A stretch of 64,000 nucleotides of DNA, from the NCBI RefSeq assembly GCF_000003815.2, contig NC_049982.1, forward strand, positions 673,815 to 737,814, given 5' to 3'. The notes beneath the pieces were generated by a model. It made no database searches and was not told the origin of the DNA. It worked only from the letters and a program-made list of their open reading frames with translations. This DNA comes from Branchiostoma floridae. Lineage: Eukaryota; Chordata; Leptocardii; Amphioxiformes; Branchiostomatidae. A program made the position numbers and the translations under genes. Below are positions 27,101 through 33,577 of this stretch, piece after piece. Position 1 is the first letter of the stretch; the number at the start of each line of letters is the position of its first letter.

Positions 27101-27809
27101 CCAATTTAAGAAATAATAATAGTTACCGTCCAAAATAAGAACTTAGCGGGTGGATTCTGCCGATCTGCGGCTGAAAAAAAATAAACGTACCTAAACATGC
27201 ACTCTTGAAAATGCAGACCAAAAAGTCCCAAAAAAGGTGAGTTATCTCAAATGGATTTTTTTAAAAGGTAAAAGGACAATTGAAAAAAAACTTTACAACT
27301 TTACAAAAACAACTTTAAGTCGGAACTGGTAAAATGGTTTCGCGGGTCAACGCTCTCCCCACTACGCTACGGCCAACATAGCCATGGTGGCGAGCTTAAA
27401 CAGGTATCCAAATGTAGGGTATAACTTGAATACTTCTGTTCATTCGAAGATTCAAAGATTCCTATGTCTAATCTTCCGAACAATGTCTAATCAACTGCTT
27501 GTGTAAAATTATGACGGGAAAGTCATGTTACAAGCTCTGATTGGCTGGCTGGCATCTCGGTGTGTCAATAGCCTGTTTGGCTATGGGCACACTCAGTGTG
27601 TCAATAGCCACAGCGAAAGATTTAAGCTGGAGACCAGAGTGACAGACAGTTTATGTAATGTAGGTGGAACAAAACACTTGATCACGGTTAAATTTGTGTT
27701 AAACAAATTTTGTTAAACATTTCCACATACCTCCCTCTATCTGCTGCATGTGTTGCTTGTGCAGACCCGTCATCTCGTTCTCCTGGTCTGACAGGTCACT
27801 GTCCTCCAT
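2178..27809 (-). CDS. Three-homeodomain protein with C-terminal DUF4211 (29 exons)
   Basis: Predicted nuclear DNA-binding protein of about 1,151 residues. Exons from 5' to 3': 27809-27731, 26114-25986, 25372-25229, 24639-24477, 23912-23792, 23176-23119, 22624-22567, 21913-21796, 21152-21092, 20716-20551, 18906-18783, 17937-17880, 17422-17325, 16298-16215, 15176-15074, 14788-14683, 14457-14388, 13438-13343, 12683-12645, 11266-11159, 10279-10162, 9692-9082, 7595-7358, 6726-6629, 6227-6159, 5707-5606, 4789-4694, 2607-2521, 2231-2178. Phases agree throughout if the exon ending near 21,092 uses a donor 4 nt past the strongest GT. The start ATG at 27,809 follows an in-frame TAA; the stop is TAA at 2,178. 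Homeodomains lie near residues 166-231, 246-305 and 362-425, DUF4211 near 950-1105. The multi-homeobox layout recalls amphioxus Muxa/Muxb, but I cannot confirm identity. Exons 14 and 17 have the weakest junctions. Confidence 0.84.
2740..3151. mobile_element. CR1-like RT relic with an inverted copy of its 3' end
   Basis: Around 2,930-3,030 the plus strand reads [13 protein letters not shown], then [14 protein letters not shown], the C-terminal signature of CR1/L2-type non-LTR reverse transcriptases. The following 3' tail (3,030-3,151, ending in GGCTATATAGATACAGATA) is present as an inverted copy at 2,740-2,880, making a foldback of about 410 bp. Only a degraded fragment remains and no active enzyme is encoded. 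Confidence 0.65.
3248..4598. mobile_element. Possible pogo/Tigger-like non-autonomous element
   Basis: Bounded by CAGTGGAATCCGCTTAAT on the left and GGAAACCACTG on the right, with further matching ATCCAATTATCC motifs inside both ends. CAGTGGAATCCGCTTAAT-type ends are typical of pogo/Tigger elements. No transposase was seen in about 1.35 kb. Similar short ends bound 48,334-48,503 and 59,011-59,166. Confidence 0.45.
4694..7595 (-). CDS. DUF4211 domain, exons 23-27 of the homeobox gene
   Basis: Exons 7595-7358, 6726-6629, 6227-6159, 5707-5606 and 4789-4694. After a Ser/Pro lead the domain starts [20 protein letters not shown], continues [19 protein letters not shown], then [11 protein letters not shown]...[25 protein letters not shown], and ends [20 protein letters not shown]. 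The Cys pairs, the L.GRPY motif and the F/YHKLHH motif are the hallmarks I know from DUF4211 proteins (CCDC82, QSER1, PRR12 and fungal members). The function of the domain is unknown. Exons of 98 and 69 nt together equal the single 167-nt exon of the plus-strand paralogue, so one intron was gained or lost. Confidence 0.83.
4870..5200 (-). repeat. Tandem duplication of the exon 27 acceptor and exon start
   Basis: Beyond the true exon start at 4,789, three more copies begin at about 4,899, 5,039 and 5,179. Each carries the polypyrimidine tract, AG and the first ~35 nt of the exon (GTGTTTGCAGTGTGCCAGTT and variants). After that they diverge into spacer with a tRNA-like box (GGTTCTGGGTTCGAATCC, plus strand). 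They cannot encode the FHKLHH part and are probably decoy acceptors. Confidence 0.8.
5895..6146. repeat. CA-rich microsatellite tract
   Basis: About 250 bp of interrupted (CA)n with CAGA and CAAA variants. It begins 12 bp past the donor of exon 25 of the minus-strand gene. Long open frames here are artefacts of the repeat. Confidence 0.9.
7614..8045. mobile_element. Foldback element with long inverted repeats
   Basis: AGTCAAACCTGTCTATACAC plus a GC-rich stretch (ACGCGGCGGCCATGATAGAT) at 7,614-7,682 is repeated inverted at 7,955-8,040. The arms are tens of bases long and near identical. No coding capacity. Confidence 0.7.
8226..8652. mobile_element. hAT-like MITE with 8-bp target duplication
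   Basis: The ends are TAGGGCTGGGTATCGGTAC and GTACCGGTACCCAGCCCTA, an inverted repeat. The element is flanked on both sides by the exact 8-bp direct repeat GCTGACAT (8,218-8,225 and 8,653-8,660). An 8-bp duplication fits the hAT superfamily. A relative lies at 16,350-16,798. Confidence 0.85.
8813..9045. mobile_element. Diverged relative of the 117-500 MITE
   Basis: The left end TAAGGCCATACCAATTTAAT and the right end TGTGAACCAACAAATTAAA match the 117-500 element with changes. Confidence 0.5.
9082..9692 (-). CDS. Exon 22 with three tandem ~43-residue coding repeats
   Basis: A 611-nt exon, the largest of the gene, Ser/Thr/Asp-rich. Three imperfect copies of a unit built around [20 protein letters not shown] and [19 protein letters not shown] follow each other (period about 126-129 nt). 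An acidic tail follows, with [20 protein letters not shown] and [13 protein letters not shown]. The frame stays open across all copies and the third is the most diverged. It looks like an expanded disordered spacer. Copy number may vary between alleles (inference). Confidence 0.82.
10162..13438 (-). CDS. Exons 18-21, block shared with the CCDC82-like gene
   Basis: Exons 13438-13343, 12683-12645, 11266-11159 and 10279-10162. The block encodes an acidic lead-in, a short [13 protein letters not shown] exon, [10 protein letters not shown] through [13 protein letters not shown], and [20 protein letters not shown]. The order matches exons 10-13 of the plus-strand gene (EEFVVNTETLND; WQIQKTLLKKF...KKHWYIASNS; YLGWFGSEKSKFRPVRCRFV), with phase 0 at the shared internal borders. 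This is an uncharacterised conserved region preceding DUF4211. Cysteines are present here but not in the paralogue. Confidence 0.75.
10413..10605 (-). mobile_element. tRNA-derived SINE, minus orientation
   Basis: On the minus strand it has the same head (GTGAGTTCGATCCCTGGC) and body (CATACCAAAGACTTTAAAAA) as the copy at 1,485-1,790. It lies in the intron before exon 21. Confidence 0.75.
11395..11535 (-). mobile_element. SINE tail fragment
   Basis: On the minus strand GGAGGCCCCGTGTTTGGGGA, GTTAAAGAACCCACC and CTTATCGGAAAGAGTATGG match the 3' part of the SINE at 63,465-63,775. The tRNA head is missing. Confidence 0.65.
12802..13170. mobile_element. hAT-like MITE (CAGGGTTGTAGCCAG family)
   Basis: Inverted termini CAGGGTTGTAGCCAG and CTGGCTACAACCCTG. 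Flanks GATAATAT and GTTAATAT are a 7-of-8 target duplication. The 79-residue open frame inside is shared with the 56,896-57,258 copy on the other strand and is repeat sequence, not a gene. Confidence 0.8.
13462..13655. mobile_element. Foldback element next to exon 18
   Basis: TTGCTAATCTCCAAGCAGAT with TAAGATAGTATC on the left is repeated inverted as GATACT-type sequence and ATCTGCTTGGAGATTAC on the right. It lies only about 25 bp upstream of the exon 18 acceptor of the minus-strand gene. Confidence 0.65.
14388..17422 (-). CDS. Linker exons 13-17, basic and Ser/Asn-rich
   Basis: Exons 17422-17325, 16298-16215, 15176-15074, 14788-14683 and 14457-14388. They encode a low-complexity stretch of about 150 residues: [47 protein letters not shown], then poly-Ser and a run of six Asn. 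No domain is recognised. Phases chain correctly (1-0-0-1-2-0). Exon 14 uses a GTGATT donor and exon 17 a GTTCTT donor, so these borders are tentative. The acceptor of exon 15 sits in a tandem repeat (15,170-15,480). Confidence 0.6.
15170..15480 (-). repeat. Tandem copies of the exon 15 acceptor junction
   Basis: The true junction (TTCTGCAG then GAGAAGCCACACCAGAC, 15,176) is repeated about every 65 bp near 15,240 (decayed), 15,290, 15,355 and 15,425. Each copy keeps a pyrimidine tract, AG and GAGAAGCAACACCAGAC-like exon start. Only the most 3' copy on the minus strand continues into coding sequence. Confidence 0.8.
15578..16124. mobile_element. ATACTGTAAATG-family MITE carrying a nested SINE
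   Basis: Left end ATACTGTAAATGTATTTAAG; right end CTGCATTTACAGTAT. The inner arms repeat TTCGCGGTGGTTTTAAG-like motifs. A SINE with a 5S-like head (15,727-16,050) interrupts it. Relatives are at 55,707-55,919 and, partial, at 46,880-46,985 and 49,393-49,610. Confidence 0.7.
15727..16050 (+). mobile_element. SINE with 5S rRNA-derived head
   Basis: 15,727-15,838 resembles 5S rRNA: CTACGGCCAT, CGATCTCGTAAGTTAAGCA and GTACTTGGATGGGAGACC, ending GGATGTTGTAGCC. The following body (CATACCAAAGACTCTAAAAA, then TTTAGC repeats) is the same as in the tRNA-headed SINE at 1,485-1,790. It is not a functional 5S gene: it is diverged and lacks a terminator context. It is inserted in the MITE at 15,578-16,124. 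Confidence 0.8.
16350..16798. mobile_element. hAT-like MITE (TAGGGGTGGGTACCGG family)
   Basis: Ends TAGGGGTGGGTACCGGTA and AACGGTAAACCCACCCCTA, with flanks CGCATGAG and CCCATGAG (7 of 8 identical). It belongs with the element at 8,226-8,652: both contain CAGGTCCAGGTCCGG-type internal repeats. Confidence 0.8.
17880..18906 (-). CDS. Homeodomain C (exons 11-12)
   Basis: Exon 18906-18783 encodes [16 protein letters not shown] through VNLHQRKLE. Exon 17937-17880 encodes [19 protein letters not shown]. Trp48, Phe49, Asn51, Arg53 and the KWRK end are intact. Residue 50, usually Gln, Lys or Ser, is Asn here, which should alter base preference next to the TAAT core. The intron position matches homeodomains A and B. 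Confidence 0.88.
17987..18326. mobile_element. hAT-like MITE with exact 8-bp target duplication
   Basis: Ends CAGGGCTCTAGCCAGC and GCTGGCTAAAGCCCTG. It is flanked by ATTAGTTT on both sides (17,979-17,986 and 18,327-18,334). The element at 50,058-50,402 is a close copy. It lies in the intron inside homeodomain C. Confidence 0.88.
18961..19374. mobile_element. Foldback element
   Basis: TGAATAAAGAGACTCTTTT at the left end is repeated inverted as AAAAGAGTCTCTTTATTCA at the right end. The interior matches fragments near 13,660-13,740 (CATCTGTCACCT, GGTTCACATTGTACTG). Confidence 0.7.
19771..20139. mobile_element. MITE of the CAGGGYTCGAAAT family
   Basis: Starts CAGGGTTCGAAATAC and ends GTATTTCGATCTCTG. 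It is flanked by the 6-bp direct repeat TTAGAT on both sides. The interior is a TTGCATGTAAAATT-type repetitive sequence. Relatives are at 38,119-38,774 and 51,316-51,659. Confidence 0.75.
20551..20716 (-). CDS. Linker exon 10 between homeodomains B and C
   Basis: Encodes [16 protein letters not shown] and then a Ser/Pro-rich tail ending SSSYPSN, closing with the first two bases of the Arg that opens homeodomain C. The frame is chosen because the duplicated copy at 20,912-20,870 differs mostly by conservative changes in this frame ([16 protein letters not shown]) and because the exit phase fits exon 11. It resembles the [10 protein letters not shown] linker after homeodomain C. It is probably disordered and basic. 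Confidence 0.65.
20870..20912 (-). repeat. Duplicated exon 10 acceptor and exon start
   Basis: About 196 bp upstream of the exon 10 acceptor (20,716) a second copy reads CTGTAG then GTTCCAGAGCGAAGAGACTG. It keeps the reading frame for about 16 codons before a stop. Confidence 0.7.
21092..22624 (-). CDS. Homeodomain B (exons 7-9)
   Basis: Exon 22624-22567 encodes a basic arm ending GGKRRRER. Exon 21913-21796 encodes helices 1-2 ([32 protein letters not shown]). Exon 21152-21092 encodes [19 protein letters not shown]. All invariant helix-3 residues are present. The intron again lies before VWFQN, as in domains A and C, which suggests the three arose by internal duplication of a two-exon unit. 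The strongest donor, AGA|GTAAGT at 21,096/21,095, leaves phase 0, while the next exon reads sensibly only from phase 1. A donor 4 nt further on restores the frame. Confidence 0.87.
21418..21728. mobile_element. Foldback element
   Basis: Left arm CCAAATTGATTGGAAC, TCACGGAATGGACC and CTGTAGCTTCCG; right arm CGGAAGCTACAGTAG, GGTCCATTCCGTGA and CCAATCAATTTGG. It lies in the intron inside homeodomain B and has no coding capacity. Confidence 0.7.
22128..22390 (-). mobile_element. tRNA-derived SINE, minus orientation
   Basis: On the minus strand the head has TGGCGTAGCGTAATG (A-box-like) and GTCCTGGATTTGAATC (B-box-like). The body continues TTGGGAAAGGCACTTTCACT and the tail matches the 63,465-63,775 copy. 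Confidence 0.75.
22786..22996. repeat. CA microsatellite
   Basis: About 210 bp of (CA)n with AT-containing interruptions, in the intron between exons 6 and 7 of the homeobox gene. Confidence 0.9.
23119..23912 (-). CDS. Homeodomain A (exons 5-6)
   Basis: Exon 23912-23792 gives helices 1-2 ([19 protein letters not shown], then [13 protein letters not shown]). Exon 23176-23119 gives helix 3, [16 protein letters not shown]. The basic arm KRGKTR comes from the preceding exon. Leu16, Phe/Tyr20, Trp48, Phe49, Gln50, Asn51 and Arg53 equivalents are present, so DNA binding is expected. The intron falls right before VWFQN, between helix 2 and helix 3. The PYP turn and overall pattern resemble PRD-class and DUX-type homeodomains rather than ANTP class (judged by eye). 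Confidence 0.9.
23985..24030 (-). repeat. Duplicated exon 5 acceptor and exon start
   Basis: On the minus strand CTTTTGGTAG, then a TGTTTTCAACT and GGAGGAGCTGGAGAAAG copy, repeats the first ~45 nt of the homeodomain A exon about 105 bp upstream of the true acceptor. Confidence 0.75.
24036..24258. mobile_element. Short MITE with imperfect inverted ends
   Basis: Left CTAGTTAACCTTTATCC and GGGTAACC; right GGTTACCCCATGGATAAA and GAACTAG. A related right end is at 21,275-21,312. Confidence 0.55.
24477..27809 (-). CDS. Acidic N-terminal exons 1-4 of the homeobox/DUF4211 gene
   Basis: Exons at 27809-27731, 26114-25986, 25372-25229 and 24639-24477. They encode about 172 residues rich in Asp, Glu, Ser and Thr, starting [15 protein letters not shown]. 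Clusters such as [10 protein letters not shown] and [10 protein letters not shown] suggest a disordered, CK2-type phosphorylated or transactivating segment (inference). The last exon turns basic ([10 protein letters not shown]) and ends in KRGKTR, the N-terminal arm of the first homeodomain. All internal junctions are phase 1 up to the last, which is phase 2. Exon 1 carries an in-frame TAA just upstream of the ATG, which decides the start. Confidence 0.75.
25030..25175 (-). mobile_element. tRNA-derived SINE head, minus orientation
   Basis: On the minus strand GGGACTGCGTAGCACCGC (A-box region), CAGGATCGAATCCGGCTGC (B-box region) and GATCTTGTGCCCTTGGGAAA closely match the copy at 63,465. Confidence 0.78.
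25829..25947. repeat. CA/CG-rich microsatellite
   Basis: Interrupted (CA)n with GCACG and GAACA variants, about 40 bp downstream of exon 2 in the intron. Confidence 0.85.
26390..27690. repeat. Palindrome-bounded insertion between 75-bp direct repeats
   Basis: GATTTAAGCTGGAGACCAGA at 26,396 and at 27,620 starts two direct copies of about 70 bp. The 1.15 kb between them begins and ends with GGCTATTGACACACTCAGTG-type palindromes (26,465-26,560 and 27,562-27,612). The interior is CpG-containing and includes a 78-residue minus-strand open frame without recognisable domain. It could be a large non-autonomous DNA element in intron 1. Confidence 0.5.
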
Positions 27810-30800
27810 GTCTGAGTTGCCAAAGCCTTCCAGAGTAGTTGTTTACAGAAATTCAAACTGTTGTATAGAAATTTAAGAAATGTATTTGTTACAGAGACAA
27901 CATCATGTTTTCAATACTGAGAAAGTAAACTAGGTTCATAATTTTTTCGCAGTGTAAAAAGGAGCATCTTACTATATCGTTGAAGAGGTTCATCAGTCAT
28001 GTATGAATACAGTTTCCAAAGAACAAGAGATTTATAAAAAAAGTTATAAATCGTACAAAACAGCTGCAAAATGAGCTATCGATTGCCAAAAAAAAATATC
28101 AGAAAAAGTATACTAATGCCATTGAATGTTACCATCAATTCCAATGTGAATGAAGAAAGTCACAAATTTTGACAAAAGATTAGAATGAAAAATATATTGA
28201 TCAGTATTTGATATTCTGAATGTTCAACTTTCCTGACCACTTTTATTCCGTGAACTTTCTTATATGACCAACCTTTTTTCATTCGCACGCTTGCATCAGT
28301 TTTGGGGTTCCCCACTGTGGGGTTTCCCAGAGTATCCATATGTTACTAGTAATCAAACCAACATGACCTTATCATAGTGCTAGTAGTACATGGCAGCTTA
28401 CAAATTATTTTGCCTTCCTCTATAGATAGCTTATCTTGAATTATATGCCAGAGGACTAATAGTAATAGTCATTCACTCAGTTTGAAGACGACTCCTCCTC
28501 CAACATATGAATCAGTATACTTGGCAAATTTCTACTATTTTCCCATCAGACTGTAGACTTGCAATGGTGAAGTCGACTGGACCGTGGAGACTCAGCATGT
28601 CACAGTGCGCTGAGCTCAGGCGTAACTCCCACGCACATGTGGCTCACAGAGTTTTGTTTACATAAAGAAGGCGGGACTCGACTTTTAAGCACGGAGGTAA
28701 ACACTCCAAATCAACAAATTCGGTTTCGGTTTCGTTCTGTTACAAAATCATCTTGATCACGACCTTCTTTTGGAAACGTGTCGGCAGTCGACAGGGCCAA
28801 AAATGTTGCCGAGTTTGTTGCCGAGTTCTTTCTTCCCGCCAAAACTGTGGAACAGAAAGCCCCAGACTTCAAACTTTTGTCCAATCTTCAGACAAAGAAA
28901 GATCCAGATAAAAGCGTTATTTACCACCAAGAAAATCTCCCCTCCACCTCCTGATAACAAATTCAATCCGTAAAAGAAACATTTAAACCACAAACCTTGC
29001 AGGATCTGGCAGAATTTTGTTGATAAAAGGTCCTCTTCTCTGTCAGATTTTCCCTCTCTTATCTCTCGCCAACATCAAGTGAAAACAATCTGTTGGAATT
29101 TGACCTCTGATGACCCCTAGGACTTGGGCAATTCCATCCGGGAATTTCGTAGGGGGTTATTAGCATATAATAGGGGTGGTTCATTAATATCAGGAGGGGA
29201 TGCGTGTTGGAAACAATCTTGATTTTGTGATTGACATCCTTGTGGTCAACCATAAACAGTTTCTCTGTCCTTTGGAACGATGATTAAAGTTTAATGGAAC
29301 AAAATGAAGAACCAGAAGAGAGTGACCATTTAATCCCACCAAACCTCTGCTTGGAAATAATCGTCTTGGTCAAGTTGGTGTGAACGAGATGGGAGACACA
29401 AACAATGTTTATTTATCACGCAATCGTGAAGTGACGAGTACTGCACTTTTGACGCTAGCGCAGACAATAAAAGCTACACATTTACTCCTGACTTGTACAT
29501 TGTCTAATGTCAGAGTGTCAAACAGAACACAATGCCTGCGTCTATACAGATGCAAATCTCATAATGCTCCTCTTTTAGACTAAATCTACATAACACACAG
29601 AAGAGTAAAATGAAGTGGATGCCCACATTATTTTTATATGGAAGTCATTGCATCAACTTGGCCCAGATGCCGTCAATATCAATAATGACAAACTGTCTAG
29701 CGGCACAAAAAAGTCCAAACTACATTATCATAAAGAATGAAACAGAACAGAAAATAATGTCCTCTAAAATCTTATTTTAGAGATGTATTTATTTGCCATG
29801 ATGATAAAATGACAAAAGATGTTCGAATAAAAAATTTCAGTTTTACATTGTTAAACCACAGAATTTTTTTGATCTGACTAAGACTGAAATCTGAAGAAGA
29901 AAGAAAGAGCAAGAGAACTATTTACTGAGTAACTGACCCTATTCTTTCACACCGTAATCGGAAATACATTTTTCTAGGACCAAGGATGCATGTTTTCATA
30001 TAAAATAAAGACAATATGCAAATGATTTTACACTCATGTTTTAGTTTGCACAGAGAAGGAAATGGAACGCGATGTACGCAACTTACATGCTGATAAATAT
30101 GATACATATGAAAACAGCAAGAAAAGTGTCAACTGCGTTGCCACTGCTGAATTAGCGATACAAGGATTTGATTTATTAAGCTGTATAGTGAGAAATATGG
30201 CCAGGGCTACCCAACTAGTAGAACTACTAATTGATACAAAAGTAACAAAACCCCAACACATTTCCAGGTGTTCTCATCAGTTCCTGAGTCCTGTCATCAC
30301 CCTGGATGCGGAGGATTACAACCCTAGCTTCCGTCGCAGACCTCGAGCGGGCAGGTCTTTATTTTAGGCAATGAGGGAGGGCTGGTTCGCGATTTCTAAC
30401 GTTGGCCTAAAGGTTCTTAGATTCTTAGGCCGGGTTTGCCGAGGAAGGGAGTTTGCCCCGCCTCGAGGCCAACGTTAAACCAGCGCCCCCACTAAAATGC
30501 CAGCACCTGCCGAAGTCTGCAACGGAGGCTACAGAACAACTCGGCATACTGCTTTAGGCATTTAATACGTATATGAACGCACTACCGTGGAACTGCAGGT
30601 AAAGGGCGTTTCTTTCACGTGCAAATGGGTGATCATGGAATGAATATGACGTCACCTTTACTCAAAGAGAATATTTCACAGTTGTTTTTTTATTGATTCT
30701 TCCGCTTTCTGGTCCTTTTCTGTCGGGAAAGGCGCGCGTTCCGTATATTGTAAAATTTACTTTGGTAGTGACACGGTAAAAACAAAAATACACCAAGGTG

Positions 30801-30929
30801 AGGACAAAGATAAAAGAATAGCACAAGTATGTTTTAAGTAAAAATTATAAGCTAGAAAGTTGTTGAGGGCATATCAATTACAGGAGACGGAAATTTGAAT
30901 AAAATATTTACACTACATGTACTCTCCAA

Positions 30930-31197
30930 NNNNNNNNNNNNNNNNNNNNNNNNNNNNNNNNNNNNNNNNNNNNNNNNNNNNNNNNNNNNNNNNNNNNNNN
31001 NNNNNNNNNNNNNNNNNNNNNNNNNNNNNNNNNNNNNNNNNNNNNNNNNNNNNNNNNNNNNNNNNNNNNNNNNNNNNNNNNNNNNNNNNNNNNNNNNNNN
31101 NNNNNNNNNNNNNNNNNNNNNNNNNNNNNNNNNNNNNNNNNNNNNNNNNNNNNNNNNNNNNNNNNNNNNNNNNNNNNNNNNNNNNNNNNNNNNNNNN
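30930..31197. other. Assembly gap (N run)
   Basis: 268 undetermined bases. Open frames crossing it are meaningless. Confidence 0.99.
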
Positions 31198-31299
31198 ATC
31201 GGGCTTTCTATTTTCTTTTATATACCTTGTTGTGTCAAAACCTGTTGGCTGGCGTACTTCAAGAAAAATGACAAAAATAGAAAGCCCGATAAAAACGAC

Positions 31300-31331
31300 C
31301 AAGGAGGTTAAAAAAAACTTAAACCTCCTTG
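31300..31331. mobile_element. Micro-palindrome with 7-bp direct repeats
   Basis: 32 bp, CAAGGAGGTTAAAAA...TTAAACCTCCTTG, flanked by AAACGAC on both sides, inside the inverted-repeat element at the assembly gap. Confidence 0.75.
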
Positions 31332-32840
31332 AAACGACTAAAAAAAACGTTAAAAAAGCAGCCGGAGCCTAACCTCTGCTTGGAGAGTACACTACATGTG
31401 CATTACAGAGCCATGCTAGTTAAGTTACTTGAACATAACAAATTTTCGTGGATTTTGAAGTGTGGGTTCTTTTATAAACATTTTAATATTGACCTGAAAT
31501 ATGCTTGGCAGCCATAGTAATCCATGGCTCTGGCTTTGTTCCATTAGACCAGAGCCCAACATGTTGCAAATGTACAGAAGCACCAGAAACTGCTCAGAAC
31601 ATATATATGGTAGACATCAGAACAGTTTAATGAGCATTTGTACATATTTTCATAGTTGTTGATAATCCATTGAAATTGAAACATCCACAACACATGCACT
31701 TAACCATTGAAACCAGTAACTAATGCAACAGATATCAAACTACATAGGCAATTGGGATACTATGTAGCTAAGGTACAATGTTGCAGCACTCTAACAACAG
31801 AAGTTGTATTGTCATTCTTATACGAGTAATATGTAAGCCCAATGTGCCAACTTAGAAATTTTGGATGAACTTACATGCAATGTCTTAGTTTGTAGTTAAC
31901 AGCAACAGATTTAACCTTACATTCAATATATATGATAGCTTTGAATTATGTAACGATATATTACTTCATAACACAACAATAGATTGTATGTCACCTTTTC
32001 CTTACATTCAATTGATATGATTAATTTGATTTACGAATTTGAAAATGTATGGTCTGTTACAGAATTTGAATGATATATTACTTCATATCATCACACCATA
32101 CAGCTGTACATAGCATATTAAGATTATAAACGCTTGGAGACTACATATGCTTCTACATTTTAGATCTATAGAACTTAACAAATTGATGATATGGCCTTGG
32201 CTAATGATCATCAATGTACAAGATTTGAAACAATCATTTTTGAAGTACCAAATAAATTATATTTGTTGATACCATATAATACTATATTTTAAACATTGTA
32301 CATTGGTTTGATTCAGTGGCAACACTGTGATATTGAATAAAGTTATTTTGTAACTTATAAATTCAGTATAAGCAATTTCCTAATGCCATATAGGAAACAT
32401 TTAACAATTTCATATGTAAAAGACACACTAAACTGTTGATCCTAAAACTGCCAGTAAGTCCATGTCAATCAACATAATCAAATTTCTATATTAAACATTT
32501 GATCATTTTGAACATGCTTAAACATATATAATCCATAACTAAGTGCATAACAGGATTGGTCTGACATAACTAACATATCAACATTTGTATTATTTTCCCC
32601 AGAGTAGTTTTTTAGGTTGAATTTTGTACATCTTCAATACAATGTATTTGAAGAAAAATGAACTTGCTGAGTCGATCTTGGAACTTTGTAAGATGTGTCT
32701 CAAGTCTGAGTTCTCCCAATCCTTATCATCTAAGGTAAGTAACTGATGGGGTCTAGTCACAAACTTAGGAAAACTTTTTCACATGATGACACCTCAAGAC
32801 CCCAGTCATATGTGGAGACATGAATGTAAGACACTTTCAC

Positions 32841-32846
32841 TTTATT
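32841..32846 (-). promoter_or_regulatory. Candidate polyadenylation signal of PRDM9
   Basis: AATAAA on the minus strand, about 110 bp beyond the PRDM9 stop codon. It is the first canonical hexamer after the stop, but the AT-rich context makes chance likely. Confidence 0.4.
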
Positions 32847-32957
32847 TTTTTCCAGAGCAATACCTTCAGGTGAGTTGACACTAGTTATCAATACTGCCCT
32901 GGTGGTGGCTCATGGACATTAAGGCTTTGGTGTAAATGATTTACACAATATAAAGTA

Positions 32958-33577
32958 TTAGTTTCTGTGTTGGTTTTGCATGTGGGTTCTCATATGACTT
33001 GGTGCCACAAACCCCTTGTTGCACACCTTGCACCTGTGCGGAAACTCTTTAGTGTGGTTTCTGATAACATGTCTCTTCAAATCGCCACTCATAGTAAACC
33101 TCATGTCACAGTGTTGACACTTGTAGGGCTTCTCCCCAGTGTGAATCCTCTTGTGTTTCTGTAGATTACCTGCATGTGTAAACCCCTTCCCACACTCCCC
33201 ACACACACAAGGCTGCACACCAGAATGAGTTAACGTGTGTGTGGTCAGGTTTGACTTTACATTGAACGCCTTCCCACACACTTCACACCTGTAGGGTTTC
33301 TCCCCTGTGTGTATCCGCTGGTGTTTCTTCAGGTCTGCTTTCTGTTTAAAACCCTTCCCACAGGTGTGACACTTGTGTGGTTTCTCTCCTGTGTGGGTCA
33401 GCATGTGACGATTGAGATGATCTATTCTGTCAGTTGAAAAATTGCAGTGTTTGCATCTAAACTTTTTTGACCCTGACCTGTCTGCATGGTGCTTCACATG
33501 TTTGTCCAGGTAGTCTTGAGTGGAGAACAGCTTCTCACACCTGCTGCACCTGTAGCCTGTGACACCTGACTGGACAC
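32958..33577 (-). CDS. PRDM9: PRDM9 terminal exon, seven C2H2 zinc fingers
   Basis: After VQSGVTGY the first finger is CSRCEKLFSTQDYLDKHVKH plus His. Six more follow: CKHC...HMLTH, CHTC...HQRIH, CEVC...HTLTH, CGEC...HKRIH, CQHC...HVIRNH and CKVC...HMQNQH, most joined by TGEKP-type linkers. Fingers 6 and 7 have four-residue His spacing. Contact residues differ from finger to finger and the coding DNA is not an 84-bp minisatellite, unlike mammalian PRDM9 arrays. The stop is TAA at 32,958. The exon start is the origin of the tandem array upstream. Confidence 0.93.

Larger units (their letters stand above)
30910..31400. mobile_element. Inverted-repeat element spanning the assembly gap
   Basis: CTACATGTACTCTCCAA just left of the gap and TTGGAGAGTAC with CTACATGT on the right are inverted copies. 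Inside, ATCGGGCTTTCTATTTT (31,198) pairs with AAAATAGAAAGCCCGAT (31,274). A strong hairpin probably explains why the assembly failed here. Confidence 0.65.
27810..32840. other. Intergenic: 5' flank of homeobox gene, 3' flank of PRDM9
   Basis: No supported exon. PRDM9 and the homeobox gene lie head to tail on the minus strand, so this stretch holds the homeobox gene promoter and 5' UTR, which I cannot place. It also contains the N gap, an interrupted inverted-repeat element around the gap, one micro-palindrome and, at 31,400-32,840, very AT-rich sequence that could be long 3' UTR or spacer. Confidence 0.5.

Noticed and set aside
28757-28993. Open frames on both strands near the homeobox gene promoter
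   Set aside because: Low-complexity Pro/Lys or Phe/Gly-rich translations without splice support; could be 5' UTR but not coding.
30895-31372. Open frames of 129-151 residues
   Set aside because: They cross the N gap, so most of the residues are undetermined.
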